DNA of 64,000 nucleotides from JAUIET01 sp964352475 (GTDB taxonomy: Bacteria > Pseudomonadota > Gammaproteobacteria > Pseudomonadales > JAUIET01), in the NCBI GenBank assembly GCA_964352475.1, contig CAYGSL010000005.1, positions 62,001-126,000 on the forward strand. Direction: 5' to 3'. This document shows positions 27,387-36,951 of the stretch, piece after piece; the first letter of the stretch is position 1; each line of letters opens with the position of its first letter. The notes under the pieces were generated by a model that was not told where the DNA came from, ran no database searches, and saw only the letters and a program-made list of their open reading frames with translations. Both the position numbers and the translations under genes were made by a program.

Positions 27387-27659
27387 CTAGTTCAATGCGT
27401 CTTTCAACGCTTTACCTGCTTTAAAAGAAGGCACCTTAGCCGCAGGAATTTGCATGGCTTCGCCAGTCTGTGGATTGCGACCGGTTCTTGCTGCACGATC
27501 TTTGGCCTGGAAAGTTCCAAAACCTACTAATGCAACCGAGTCGCCTTGCTGCAGAGCGCCAGTTATTGCATCAAGTGTGGCTTCCAATGTGCGAGCCGCA
27601 CTCGCTTTGGAAAGATCCGCAGATTCGGCGATTGCATCAATTAGTTCAGTTTTGTTCAC
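27387..27659 (-). CDS. hupB: DNA-binding protein HU-beta
   Basis: A 90-residue histone-like protein that bends DNA as a dimer. Starts MNKTELIDAIAESADLSKA; GDSVALVGFGTFQ and RAARTGRNPQTGEAMQIPA form the DNA-clasping arm. The length is exact for the family. It sits 98 bp downstream of lon and 51 bp before ppiD, the usual place for hupB, and probably has its own promoter in the gap after lon. Confidence 0.96.
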   Translation of the reverse strand: MNKTELIDAIAESADLSKASAARTLEATLDAITGALQQGDSVALVGFGTFQAKDRAARTGRNPQTGEAMQIPAAKVPSFKAGKALKDALN

Positions 27660-27757
27660 GAAGTACCCCTTATGGTTCTATAAATTAACAGTTCGACCCA
27701 AAAATCGACGCGCGAGTGTATACAAGCGGTTGAACTCGGGTCAAGTACAGCGAGTGA

Positions 27758-30175
27758 TCAGTGTGCTTTTGGCCTGACTTTTCCACGTCTTTCACCCTCA
27801 ACCGAGGTTTTCTTTTCGGTTGCCGGATAAAAGTCTTCATCCGATAGGGGTTCGGGCATGTGTTCCAACGCCAGCTCAAGCACTTGATCAATCCACTTAA
27901 CCGGCCTGATCTCAAGATCTTGCTTGATGTTATCCGGTATTTCTTTCAAATCACGTTCGTTCTCTTCAGGAATAACGACGCAACGAATTCCACCACGATG
28001 GGCCGCAAGCAGCTTTTCTTTTAAGCCACCAATCTTCAAGACCTGGCCACGAAGAGTGATCTCACCGGTCATTGCAATGTCAGAGCGAACTGGAATATTG
28101 GTTAACGCTGACACCAAAGCCGTACACATACCTATACCTGCACTCGGCCCATCTTTTGGGGTTGCACCTTCCGGCACGTGCACGTGTATGTCAAATTTCT
28201 CATGAAAATCAGACTTTATCCCTAACACCTGGGCTCGGCTGCGAACAACGGTAGTAGCCGCTTGAATCGACTCCAGCATCACATCACCCAGTGAGCCGGT
28301 TTTAACCTGAACACCTTTACCTGCCACACAAGCCGCTTCAATGGTAAGCAATTCCCCGCCTACCTGGGTCCAGGCAAGACCCGTAACCTGGCCAACCTTA
28401 TTAAGCTTTTCTGCAACCCCATGACTGAACTTGTGCACACCGCAGTAATCTTCCAGGCTGTCCTTGTCGACAAGGATGGGCGTTTTGCTCTCGTCTATCG
28501 TAAGTGCTTTGACAACCTTGCGACATACTTTGGCTATCTCGCGCTCCAATCCGCGAACGCCCGCTTCCCGGGTGTAATAGCGAATCAGGTCTATCACAGC
28601 GGATTCGTCAATAGTGATTTCGCTATCTTTCAAGCCATTCTGCTTGACTTGTTTGGGCTCAAGATAGCGATGTGCGATATTCAGCTTTTCATCTTCGGTA
28701 TAACCCGGCAAGCGAATCACTTCCATACGATCCAGCAACGGCGCTGGTATATTCATTGAGTTAGACGTGCAAATGAACATCACATCCGATAAATCATAAT
28801 CTACTTCCAGGTAGTGATCGTTAAAGCTGTGATTTTGCTCAGGGTCCAGGACTTCAAGCAACGCAGAAGCCGGATCGCCACGGTGATCCATACCCATTTT
28901 GTCGATTTCGTCCAACAAAAACAGAGGGTTTTTAACACCCGCCTTGGACATTTTTTGCAGCACTTTACCGGGTAGTGACCCTATGTAGGTGCGGCGATGA
29001 CCGCGTATTTCTGCCTCGTCTCGTACGCCACCAAGTGCCATGCGCACAAATTTTCTATTGGTTGCCCTGGCGATTGACTCACCCAAAGAGGTTTTACCAA
29101 CACCTGGAGGACCGACCAGACATAACACCGGACCTTTTAATTTCTTAACACGCTTTTGCACGGCCAGGTATTCGAGAATCCTGTCCTTGACTTCTTCAAG
29201 TCCATAGTGGTCTTCGTCAAGAATTTTTTCCGCACGCTTCAAATCTAACTGTACACGACTGCGCTTCTTCCAAGGAATGTTGACCATCCAGTCAATGTAG
29301 CTTCTGACCACTGATGCTTCAGCCGACATTGGCGACATCATTTTTAACTTAGCTAATTCAGCATCGGTTTTTTCCCGCGCCTCTTTTGGCATGCCGGAAT
29401 CTTCAACGCGCTGCTGCAACGCATCAACTTCGTTTGGAACCTCATCCATATCGCCAATTTCTTTCTGAATAGCTTTCATTTGCTCATTCAGGTAGTACTC
29501 GCGCTGGCTCTTCTCCATCTGTTTTTTGACTCGCCCACGCACCCGTTTTTCAACGTGTATCAAGTCCAGCTCAGATTCCATCAGGCCTAACAGCTGCTCT
29601 ATGCGCAGCTCAATGTTGGCTACTTCCAACAACTCTTGCTTTTGGTCTACTGTCAACGCCATATGTGACGCCACTGTATCGGATAAGCGTCCAGGATCAT
29701 CGATACCGGTGAGAGACGACAGCACCTCCTTGGGCACCTTCTTGGTCAGCTTCACATACTGCTCAAAGTCTTTCTGCAAGGTGGCTACATACGCCTCTGC
29801 TTCGGCCTTCTCAACCTTGCCCTCATCCTGCTCAATAGCGCGCGCCTGAAAATAGACACCGTCGCTGTCGATACTATCGATGGCGCAGCGGCTGATACCT
29901 TCAACCAAAACCTTTACTGTTCCATCAGGCAGCTTTAACAACTGCAATATGTTGGCGACCGTGCCTATTTCATAAAGGTCTTCAACGATAGGATCATCAA
30001 GACCTGCGTCACGTTGTGCAACCAGCAGAATGTGCTTGTCATTGGCCATGGCGGCCTCAAGCGCTTCAATTGATTTTTCTCGGCCGACAAACAGCGGTAT
30101 CACCATGTGCGGGTAAACCACAACATCGCGAAGCGGCAGCAGGGGAAGGTCAATAATTGTTTCTGAATCAGACAT
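27758..30175 (-). CDS. lon: ATP-dependent protease La (Lon)
   Basis: It degrades damaged and short-lived regulatory proteins. The 805-residue protein has the N-terminal substrate domain (LPLLPLRDVVVYPHMVIPLF), AAA+ domain with Walker A CLVGPPGVGKTSLGESIA and FLLDEIDKMG, and a C-terminal peptidase with catalytic Ser in TPKDGPSAGIGM and Lys in the following segment. ATG 30175 is chosen over TTG 30226; neither has a strong ribosome binding site. It follows clpX with a terminator between them, so lon probably has its own promoter. A heat-shock sigma-32 promoter would be expected but I could not make a confident match. Confidence 0.97.
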   Translation of the reverse strand: MSDSETIIDLPLLPLRDVVVYPHMVIPLFVGREKSIEALEAAMANDKHILLVAQRDAGLDDPIVEDLYEIGTVANILQLLKLPDGTVKVLVEGISRCAIDSIDSDGVYFQARAIEQDEGKVEKAEAEAYVATLQKDFEQYVKLTKKVPKEVLSSLTGIDDPGRLSDTVASHMALTVDQKQELLEVANIELRIEQLLGLMESELDLIHVEKRVRGRVKKQMEKSQREYYLNEQMKAIQKEIGDMDEVPNEVDALQQRVEDSGMPKEAREKTDAELAKLKMMSPMSAEASVVRSYIDWMVNIPWKKRSRVQLDLKRAEKILDEDHYGLEEVKDRILEYLAVQKRVKKLKGPVLCLVGPPGVGKTSLGESIARATNRKFVRMALGGVRDEAEIRGHRRTYIGSLPGKVLQKMSKAGVKNPLFLLDEIDKMGMDHRGDPASALLEVLDPEQNHSFNDHYLEVDYDLSDVMFICTSNSMNIPAPLLDRMEVIRLPGYTEDEKLNIAHRYLEPKQVKQNGLKDSEITIDESAVIDLIRYYTREAGVRGLEREIAKVCRKVVKALTIDESKTPILVDKDSLEDYCGVHKFSHGVAEKLNKVGQVTGLAWTQVGGELLTIEAACVAGKGVQVKTGSLGDVMLESIQAATTVVRSRAQVLGIKSDFHEKFDIHVHVPEGATPKDGPSAGIGMCTALVSALTNIPVRSDIAMTGEITLRGQVLKIGGLKEKLLAAHRGGIRCVVIPEENERDLKEIPDNIKQDLEIRPVKWIDQVLELALEHMPEPLSDEDFYPATEKKTSVEGERRGKVRPKAH

Positions 30176-30253
30176 ATACAACAAAAGATGACGAACGGTA
30201 GAAGAGGTCAATATACAGGATGCCAAGCCGCAATGCTTGTGAAAAAGGCGCTA

Positions 30254-30279
30254 AAAAACCCGGCTTAAACCGGGTTTTT
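30254..30279 (-). terminator. Rho-independent terminator after clpX
   Basis: A perfect 10-bp stem (AAAAACCCGG with CCGGGTTTTT) and 6-nt loop between the clpX stop and lon start. On the minus strand it ends in a T run, separating clpX from lon transcription. Confidence 0.85.
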
Positions 30280-30320
30280 GAGTCTGCTTTGGCCTGGGCG
30301 TTTAGATTGCCGTGATCAGG

Positions 30321-31652
30321 CTATTCCTTAGGGCGGCCTTTGCCATTCTGCGCGGTTTTAGGTACCGGCTGGGCATCGTCTTCCTCTGCCTTACTGGGCT
30401 CGGTCTCGTACACCAGTAATGGCTCTGAATCACCGGTGATCACAGATCCGTCGATCACAACCTTGCTAACGTTGTCTTGCGAAGGAATGTTGTACATCGT
30501 ATCCAGCAAAACCGATTCGAGAATTGAGCGCAGTCCTCGTGCACCGGTTTTGCGCTGCATCGCTTTTTCAGCAATAGCTCGCAAGCCGTCTTCACGAAAA
30601 TCTACTTCAACGTTTTCCATCTCGAACAATTTGCCGTACTGTTTGGTCAGCGAGTTTCGAGGCTCGGTAAGAATTCGCACCAGCGCATCCGCATCCAGCT
30701 CTTCCAGCGTTGCTATCACTGGCAAGCGGCCTACAAACTCCGGGATCAAACCGTAGCGAACCAGATCTTCTGGCTCCAGGTCTTTAAGAACCGTACCGAA
30801 ACTCTTGGAGTGTTTACTTTTTACTTCCGCGTTAAAACCTATGCCACTCTTCTCAGAGCGATCGCGAATCACTTTATCCAGGCCAGCGAATGCACCACCG
30901 CAGATAAACAGAATGTTAGAGGTATCCACTTGCAGAAATTCCTGCTGTGGATGCTTGCGCCCACCTTGCGGCGGTACCGATGCAACCGTGCCTTCAATGA
31001 GCTTTAGCAACGCTTGCTGAACGCCCTCACCTGAAACGTCTCGTGTGATGGACGGATTGTCTGACTTGCGAGAAATCTTGTCTATTTCATCAATATAGAC
31101 AATGCCCATCTGGGCCTTATCCACGTCGTAGTCGCATTTCTGCAGCAACTTCTGAATAATATTCTCAACATCTTCGCCTACGTAGCCCGCTTCTGTCAGC
31201 GTAGTGGCGTCGGCAATCGTGAACGGTACGTCCAGCAATCTGGCCAGGGTTTCGGCCAGCAGAGTTTTACCACTTCCAGTTGGTCCCACCAGCAAGATAT
31301 TACTCTTGCCTAATTCAACCTCATCTTTCTTGGCATCACCGTGTTTCAGGCGTTTGTAGTGGTTGTATACCGCTACTGCCAACACTTTCTTAGCGCGGGC
31401 CTGGCCAATAACATACTCATCAAGAATGGCATTGATTTCGCTAGGCGTAGGCAGTTTGTCCTGCTGGGCGTCGCTGCTGCCTTCCTGGACTTCTTCACGA
31501 ATGATGTCATTGCAAAGATCAACGCACTCATCACAGATAAATACTGATGGCCCGGCGATCAGCTTACGAACCTCATGCTGGCTTTTGCCGCAGAATGAGC
31601 AGTAAAGCAGCTTGCCTGAGTCGTCGTTGTTGCCTGTGTTGTCTTCTGCCAT
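30321..31652 (-). CDS. clpX: ClpX, ATPase of the ClpXP protease
   Basis: It unfolds tagged substrates and feeds them to ClpP. 443 residues: N-terminal C4 zinc finger (LYCSFCGKSQ and FICDECVDLC), Walker A LLVGPTGSGKTLLAETLA, Walker B IVYIDEIDKI, pore loop GYVGEDVE, and the ClpP-binding IGF-type loop (EKSGIGFNAEV). The C-terminal tail beyond residue 415 is acidic and Lys-rich, longer than in E. coli (424 residues). It is 157 bp downstream of clpP. Confidence 0.97.
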   Translation of the reverse strand: MAEDNTGNNDDSGKLLYCSFCGKSQHEVRKLIAGPSVFICDECVDLCNDIIREEVQEGSSDAQQDKLPTPSEINAILDEYVIGQARAKKVLAVAVYNHYKRLKHGDAKKDEVELGKSNILLVGPTGSGKTLLAETLARLLDVPFTIADATTLTEAGYVGEDVENIIQKLLQKCDYDVDKAQMGIVYIDEIDKISRKSDNPSITRDVSGEGVQQALLKLIEGTVASVPPQGGRKHPQQEFLQVDTSNILFICGGAFAGLDKVIRDRSEKSGIGFNAEVKSKHSKSFGTVLKDLEPEDLVRYGLIPEFVGRLPVIATLEELDADALVRILTEPRNSLTKQYGKLFEMENVEVDFREDGLRAIAEKAMQRKTGARGLRSILESVLLDTMYNIPSQDNVSKVVIDGSVITGDSEPLLVYETEPSKAEEDDAQPVPKTAQNGKGRPKE

Positions 31653-31809
31653 TTAATCGATTACCTGTTGGTTTCGTAGGTTCTGTGCTGAACCTTGTTG
31701 CCATTTTTAGGCAAAATACTTTCCAAGTGCTAAAGATGCGACCTTTTGGAGCTCTTTTCAAGCCCCTAATGGACAAAGCGATCGGTTTTTTGCGCCACCG
31801 GTCGACTTA

Positions 31810-32445
31810 TTAACCCTCCACGACGGACTCACGCTTCTCCAGCACTGAATCGACCAATCCGTACTCAGCCGATTCGGCCGCATTCATGAAATTATCTCGT
31901 TCGGTATCACGCTCTATGGTTTCAATATCCTGGCCCGTATGCTCGGCCATCAGCTCATTCAAACGACGCCTCAATACCAGAATTTCTTTGGCGTGGATGT
32001 CAATATCGGTCGCCTGGCCCTGAACACCGCTGCTGGGCTGGTGAATCATTACCCGGGAGTTTGGCAGGCAGTAACGTTTGCCTTTCGCGCCACCGCTGAG
32101 CAGAAACGCACCCATACTGGCCGCCAGGCCCATACAGGTAGTACTGACATCACTGCGGATGAACTGCATAGTGTCGTAAATGGCCAGTCCGGCAGAAACC
32201 GAGCCACCTGGCGAATTAATGTACATATTGATGTCTTTTTCCGGGTTTTCAGATTCCAGAAACAACAACTGAGCCACAATCAAATTGGCCATGTTGTCCT
32301 CAACAGGACCAACTACAAAGATGAGTCGCTCTTTGAGCAGTCTGGAGTAGATATCATATGCGCGTTCGCCTCGCGCCGATTGCTCGACAACCATTGGAAC
32401 AAGGCCCAAATTATTAACTTGGTGATCGGAAATGTGTCTAGTCAT
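31810..32445 (-). CDS. clpP: ClpP, proteolytic subunit
   Basis: A tetradecameric serine protease working with ClpX. 211 residues. Catalytic Ser is in CMGLAASMGAFLL, His in SRVMIHQPSSG, and Asp in the ERDTERDNFM region. The short propeptide ahead of LVPMVVEQSARGERAYDIYS fits self-processing seen in this family. It lies 140 bp downstream of tig. Confidence 0.97.
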   Translation of the reverse strand: MTRHISDHQVNNLGLVPMVVEQSARGERAYDIYSRLLKERLIFVVGPVEDNMANLIVAQLLFLESENPEKDINMYINSPGGSVSAGLAIYDTMQFIRSDVSTTCMGLAASMGAFLLSGGAKGKRYCLPNSRVMIHQPSSGVQGQATDIDIHAKEILVLRRRLNELMAEHTGQDIETIERDTERDNFMNAAESAEYGLVDSVLEKRESVVEG

Positions 32446-32585
32446 CGACGGCTCGCTGGCAATTGTAGAAAGAATAACGTGTCATCTTGAGCGTATCAGT
32501 GCTCTTGCCACGCCCCATAAGTGTAGTACTTTCCTGCTTTGCCTGGCCCCGTTGGTCCGCCGAAAGCGGTCAAATTGCCAATCAA

Positions 32586-33890
32586 TTAACCTTCTGGCTG
32601 TACAGCTTCCTTGTAAGTCATTGGCTTTTCAATAACGGTCATGTCAGCAAGCAGTAAATCCACAACTTGTTGCTCTAATGTCGCCCCCTCTACCGAGGCG
32701 AGTTGCTGCTCGTTCTGGTAATACCAGTCAACCACTTCTTCAGGGTTTTCGTAGGACGATGCCATATCTTCCAAAGTAGAACGCACCTTGTCGGGGTCGG
32801 GCTTCAGGTCTTGCTGGCGAATAATTTCACCCATGATCAAACCCAGTTTGACCCGACGTTCAGCTTGCTCGCTGAACAACTCATCGGGCAACATGGACGC
32901 GTCAAACTGGCTGGCATCTCCGCCAAATTGCTGGACCGACTGCTGACGTAAGGCATTGATCTCATTCTTAATAAGGACCTGAGGGATCTGGATGTCATGC
33001 ACTTCGATCAAGGCGTCCATCACCTGATTTTTGATCTTTGCCTGAACGCCATTCTTTAGCTCTCGCTCCATGTTGTCCCTAAGCTCATTGCGAAAGCCCT
33101 CTTCGCCACCTTCTTTAACACCGAGCTTTTCAAAGAATTCTTCATTCAGCTCCGCAAGCTCCATTCGGCTTACTTTGTTTACCGTGACCTTGAACTCTAC
33201 CGCTGCCCCTTTAAGGTCTTCACTGTGGTAGTCGTCTGGGAAAGTAAGGCTGAGCGTACGTTCATCACCTGCTTTTGCACCTAACAAGCCACTTTCGAAG
33301 CCTTCAATCATCCGCCCAGAACCGAGAATCAGATCGCTACCTTCAGCGCTGCCGCCATCAAACGCTTCGCCATCCCGGGTGCCCGCGTAGTCGATATTGA
33401 CCCGGTCACCATCAATGGCTGCCTCATCAATATCTGGCCAGCTACCTTGCTGCTTGCGCAGTGTTTGGACCATCTCATCGACATCAGCATCGCGTACTTC
33501 GGCGTCTATACTTTCGACCTCTTTGCCTTTGAGCTCAGTGATCTCAAACTCCGGAAACACCTCGAAGGTGGCGATGTACTGAAAGTCTCGGCCTTCCTGC
33601 AGACTCTTGGGTTCGATGCTGGGCGCGCCGGCTGGGCGCAAGTTTTCCTGCTCCACCGCTTCATAAAAAGTCTGGCTCATGACCTCACCAGCCACTTCCT
33701 GGCGAACGCCGTCACCATAGCGCTGCTTCACTACGCGCATCGGCACCTTGCCTGGGCGAAAACCGTCAATACGCACATTAGGCAGGGCTTTCTGCAAACG
33801 GGCTGTCACCTCTTTTTCGATGCGTTCTGCTGGAACACCCACAGTCAGGCGCCGCTCCAGGCCTCCGGTTGTCTCAATGGATACCTGCAT
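32586..33890 (-). CDS. tig: Trigger factor
   Basis: A ribosome-bound chaperone that shields nascent chains. 434 residues: N-terminal ribosome-binding domain with VRIDGFRPGKVPMRVVKQRY (the GFRxGKxP signature), FKBP-type prolyl isomerase domain (DRVNIDYAGTRDGEAFDGG, LTFPDDYHSEDLKGAAVEFK), and the helical chaperone arms. GAGAGGA stands about 7 nt before ATG 33890. It opens the tig-clpP-clpX-lon-hupB-ppiD block directly downstream of tRNA-Leu. Confidence 0.97.
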   Translation of the reverse strand: MQVSIETTGGLERRLTVGVPAERIEKEVTARLQKALPNVRIDGFRPGKVPMRVVKQRYGDGVRQEVAGEVMSQTFYEAVEQENLRPAGAPSIEPKSLQEGRDFQYIATFEVFPEFEITELKGKEVESIDAEVRDADVDEMVQTLRKQQGSWPDIDEAAIDGDRVNIDYAGTRDGEAFDGGSAEGSDLILGSGRMIEGFESGLLGAKAGDERTLSLTFPDDYHSEDLKGAAVEFKVTVNKVSRMELAELNEEFFEKLGVKEGGEEGFRNELRDNMERELKNGVQAKIKNQVMDALIEVHDIQIPQVLIKNEINALRQQSVQQFGGDASQFDASMLPDELFSEQAERRVKLGLIMGEIIRQQDLKPDPDKVRSTLEDMASSYENPEEVVDWYYQNEQQLASVEGATLEQQVVDLLLADMTVIEKPMTYKEAVQPEG

Positions 33891-33971
33891 GCCAAATCCT
33901 CTCTAAATCGTCTTGCTGCCCGATGCGTCCCAGACAGCTACGGCACGGTTCTACCGCTGTATATACGTAGG

Positions 33972-33999
33972 AATGTACTATCAGATGCGTATCAGACAA
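33972..33999 (-). promoter_or_regulatory. Candidate promoter of tig
   Basis: On the minus strand TTGTCT (33994-33999), a 16-nt spacer and TACATT (33972-33977) lie between tRNA-Leu and tig. A second overlapping reading is possible, so the exact boxes are uncertain. Confidence 0.35.
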
Positions 34000-34013
34000 T
34001 ACAATGAATAATG

Positions 34014-34099
<86 letters not shown>

Positions 34100-34248
34100 A
34101 AGTAACCTATACAGAACCGCCATAGCGGTCCTGCCATCAAAACCCGAACCCATTGAGCAAGTCAGTATGCCTGTGGGCGACAGGATTTTAATGGGCGCGA
34201 ATTGTGCCATAGTTGATCACTGGCAGCAACGGTGATAAAGGTGCAAAT

Positions 34249-35577
34249 TCAGCTTGGCGCGGCGACCAATACCACGGCCTCCCCCGCGTCGCTATTGCGT
34301 AACTCTGTTGGTATGAGCGCAGTTGGCAACAGCATCGCCTGTTCACCCTGCAGCGCACATTCCGCAAGCTCGATGTTGCCAATCAAGCACATCAGTAGCA
34401 AATACCGGGGTTGGCCATCGCCCACTGGCGCCGCACCCCCGGCCGGCAGCGTATAGCGCCATACAGAAAAATCATCAAAGTCGACTATCTTTTGCCGACT
34501 GCCCTGCCCGCATGGTTCCGATTCGAAACAGGCTGGTACATAATCCCGCATGTCGGTGACGAGTAAGGCCTCATCCGTATCCCAATGAGATTGGGTTAAA
34601 ACGCGCTGCGCAAATGACACGATCTTTCGTTCATACACCGGGGTTTGAAATTCAACTGCACGCACACCATGCTGCAAGCTATGCGGCAGATTTCTCGGGA
34701 TAACAACAACATCACCAACACTAATGGGATGCAGCTGCGTAAACGCCTCCATCGCCATCCTCAGCTGCTGTTCCTGACGTTGAAGATCCATTGGTACGTT
34801 CTTCAGCGAGTTTTTAATGCTCTCAAGATCGCATGGATTGTCTGCCAGTAACTCGTTGACCGACAACCATTCATCAATCTGAACACGCACTTTGCGGTAT
34901 GTCGCTACGGTGGCCGCATACGCCTGCTTAAACGCGTCATCAGACGTATACTCTGCCCGTTTTTCCGAATTGAAGCCGATTCGAATAGCTCCGACGCCGC
35001 CTGGCCAGGCCGACTCACTGATGGCAGAAATCACATACACTTCGCGTTTGATTTCATGCAGTTCAAAATACAGGTCGCCGAGCACAGTTTCATTGTGCGG
35101 TGCGAGTATTTTTAACAGGATAGGAGATTCCTTCTCACCCAGCCCACTGATTGTTTCCGGAATGGCCGCTAGCCACCAATTTAGCGGGCAAGAAGTAGTA
35201 AGTGTCTGGACAGCACAGACGCCTCTTGCCTCAATTCCCGTGTACCAGACTTCCTGACCCCAGGGCTTGGGAATACCTACAGTGTCCAATCGAACAGGCA
35301 GTCGCGAATCAACCACTGGCAGGCGCAGTGAATGGCCCAGCTCCTGTAAAGAAATTGTGTCCGACCGAAGCCGAGCTTCTGCCGCCGCGAGTTGGTCTTC
35401 TTCACCCGCAAGCAATACGCTTAGGTAATCTACGCCGCAGGTGTAAATAGCAAAAACAAACGGGGCTGCTTCAGCGGAGTTTAGCGCTGGCAGGCTCAAG
35501 CGAATACTACGTATCTCATACTCGGCCCCATCACGGGCCAGTAATGTTCGCATTCGCCGTCCTGGCACGTAAGCCAT
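34249..35577 (-). CDS. Phosphomannose-isomerase-like cupin protein, unknown substrate
   Basis: A 442-residue soluble protein. Two stretches recall type I mannose-6-phosphate isomerases: GIPKPWGQEVWYTGIEARG (near 122), like the KPWG entry motif, and near 295-325 VGDVVVIPRNLPHSLQHGV followed by AVEFQTPVYERKIVSF, like the second half of the metal-binding cupin. The last 100 residues look like a second cupin-type barrel. The first 120 residues match nothing I know. Its ATG shares one base with the stop of the GH84 gene (TGATG), so both are made from one transcript; a role on the sugar released by that enzyme is a reasonable guess but unproven. It may be catalytic or only a sugar-binding regulator. 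Confidence 0.6.
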   Translation of the reverse strand: MAYVPGRRMRTLLARDGAEYEIRSIRLSLPALNSAEAAPFVFAIYTCGVDYLSVLLAGEEDQLAAAEARLRSDTISLQELGHSLRLPVVDSRLPVRLDTVGIPKPWGQEVWYTGIEARGVCAVQTLTTSCPLNWWLAAIPETISGLGEKESPILLKILAPHNETVLGDLYFELHEIKREVYVISAISESAWPGGVGAIRIGFNSEKRAEYTSDDAFKQAYAATVATYRKVRVQIDEWLSVNELLADNPCDLESIKNSLKNVPMDLQRQEQQLRMAMEAFTQLHPISVGDVVVIPRNLPHSLQHGVRAVEFQTPVYERKIVSFAQRVLTQSHWDTDEALLVTDMRDYVPACFESEPCGQGSRQKIVDFDDFSVWRYTLPAGGAAPVGDGQPRYLLLMCLIGNIELAECALQGEQAMLLPTALIPTELRNSDAGEAVVLVAAPS

Positions 35578-36653
35578 CAGTGCTCTGTCTCGGTCAGGCA
35601 GGCCGGGTCAAAAGCGTAACCGCCATGCAGCCAGTCGATCAACTCCAATGCGGCTGGATGGCTGTCATTTGCATAACGCCCATCAAGATACGATTTTTCG
35701 TGCTCGGTCATGTTCTGCAGGCCTTTCTCGCTCAAAAGCACGCAGTCTTCGGACAGCCGCTGCGCAAGCGATTCGCCCAGCAATGCACTCCAAAGAGCCA
35801 ATTGCCCTTCTGCTTCCAGAGGTCTGGGCTCGACTCTGTAAACCTCGGCCAGGGTTGCCAGCGGCAATTTGGAAAGCGCGCACTGGTTCATTGGGTTGCT
35901 GTAATGCACAGTAAGATGTTCTGCCGCAGCACCATCACGGTCTGCAAAAGCTTGAATGTTTAGAAAGTTACTGGCGCGTTCGCCATCATTTACCGGGTAG
36001 TTATCCCAGAGTGCCAATGGCCGTCTTAGCACGCGACTGATTGGCTGGAGATCGCTGGCCATCACTGACCTGGAGCATACCTCATTCCCAGTCCAGAAAA
36101 TGTCAATCCCTTGATCCAGGTTCTCACCCAGGGATTCCCAGTAGCCGCTTGGCCGTGCACCGAAAACGCGTTCCAGAATGGGATCATGAGAGTAAAAACT
36201 AGGGCAGACCAGTAATCGCTCTACTTCAACTCGCTCTGCGATGAACGCCACTATCTTGCATTGGCGCTCAGCCAGGTCATCGTGCGCGCAATGCATATCG
36301 TCAAACAAAATCGCAACCACGCCCGGTTTTAAATCGTTTAGCTGATTCAGTTTCGTAGCCAGGGCCGAACGTTGCTTTTGACCGAATTCATGCACCGCAC
36401 CCAGCGGTGATAAGCCCACGCCCCATTTTACTTTGGCTTTGTCGGAAGCTGAGCCAATTTCGCTGAGAGCACTGCAATCTTCTTCAGAAAACGGCACCTG
36501 CCATTTAGCGCGCAACAAGGCATCACTTTTCGGAGCATAAATGTATTCGTGGAATCCCTGGTTTCCCAGCCATGCAATCATTTCCAGCCTGGCCTTCTGT
36601 GCCCAATCTCGCCCGTAAAAGCCTTCGATCAGACCGAGTTGTGGTGATTTCAT
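35577..36653 (-). CDS. GH84 family beta-N-acetylglucosaminidase (O-GlcNAcase-like), cytosolic
   Basis: A 358-residue glycoside hydrolase of family 84, which removes beta-linked GlcNAc by substrate-assisted catalysis. Family features in order: LGLIEGFYGRDWAQKARLEM at the N-terminus, GFHEYIYAPKSDALLRAKW, KWGVGLSPLG, the catalytic Asp pair in VAILFDDMHC, DIFWTGNEVCSRSV, and LWDNYPVNDG (substrate Asn). There is no signal peptide, lipobox, carbohydrate-binding module or dockerin, so it should act in the cytoplasm, unlike secreted clostridial members. Start ATG 36653 is set by the beginning of the fold; upstream starts at 36683 and 36716 are possible and none has a good ribosome binding site. It is co-translated with the cupin gene downstream. 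Family confidence is high; the natural substrate is unknown. Confidence 0.85.
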   Translation of the reverse strand: MKSPQLGLIEGFYGRDWAQKARLEMIAWLGNQGFHEYIYAPKSDALLRAKWQVPFSEEDCSALSEIGSASDKAKVKWGVGLSPLGAVHEFGQKQRSALATKLNQLNDLKPGVVAILFDDMHCAHDDLAERQCKIVAFIAERVEVERLLVCPSFYSHDPILERVFGARPSGYWESLGENLDQGIDIFWTGNEVCSRSVMASDLQPISRVLRRPLALWDNYPVNDGERASNFLNIQAFADRDGAAAEHLTVHYSNPMNQCALSKLPLATLAEVYRVEPRPLEAEGQLALWSALLGESLAQRLSEDCVLLSEKGLQNMTEHEKSYLDGRYANDSHPAALELIDWLHGGYAFDPACLTETEH

Positions 36654-36778
36654 GGTAATGCGCTGCTGGAAAATCGCCTGCATGGTACACAAGGGCTGAT
36701 TCTTGCAGCAAGGCAAATGCGAACCGTTGCACAGTTTTACTCACATATGGGAACGAAAAGATCGATATTGGTTATTTA

Positions 36779-36807
36779 TTGGACAATGGTTATTTTTTAA
36801 CCATACT
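36779..36807 (+). promoter_or_regulatory. Candidate promoter in the GH84-pilZ interval
   Basis: TTGGAC (36779-36784), a 17-nt spacer and CATACT (36802-36807), plus strand. The spacer contains a 7-bp inverted repeat (36786-36804) that could also be an operator. It would drive the short transcript ending at 36936. Confidence 0.35.
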
Positions 36808-36813
36808 TGGATT

Positions 36814-36936
36814 ATGCCAATGACTTGTCTGGCAACAAGCAGCGGCAAAGGAAGCCCAGGCTTCCTGAGGACTACCCCTCGTAGTTTCATCCCATTGGTC
36901 TTGACCCGAAATCCCCCCAGGTTTCGGGTTCTTTTT
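36814..36936 (+). ncRNA. Candidate small RNA of about 120 nt
   Basis: The interval from the candidate start near 36814 to the terminator at 36936 has no convincing ORF but contains an 8-bp hairpin (AGGAAGCC / GGCTTCCT, 36849-36866) and ends in a rho-independent terminator with a T run. No Rfam family is recognised. Support is structural only. Confidence 0.35.
36904..36936 (+). terminator. Rho-independent terminator, orphan
   Basis: Perfect 8-bp stem ACCCGAAA / TTTCGGGT with a C-rich 10-nt loop and the tail TCTTTTT. It faces the plus strand, while the adjacent protein genes are all on the minus strand. Confidence 0.75.
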
Positions 36937-36951
36937 ATGTACAGGATGTAC

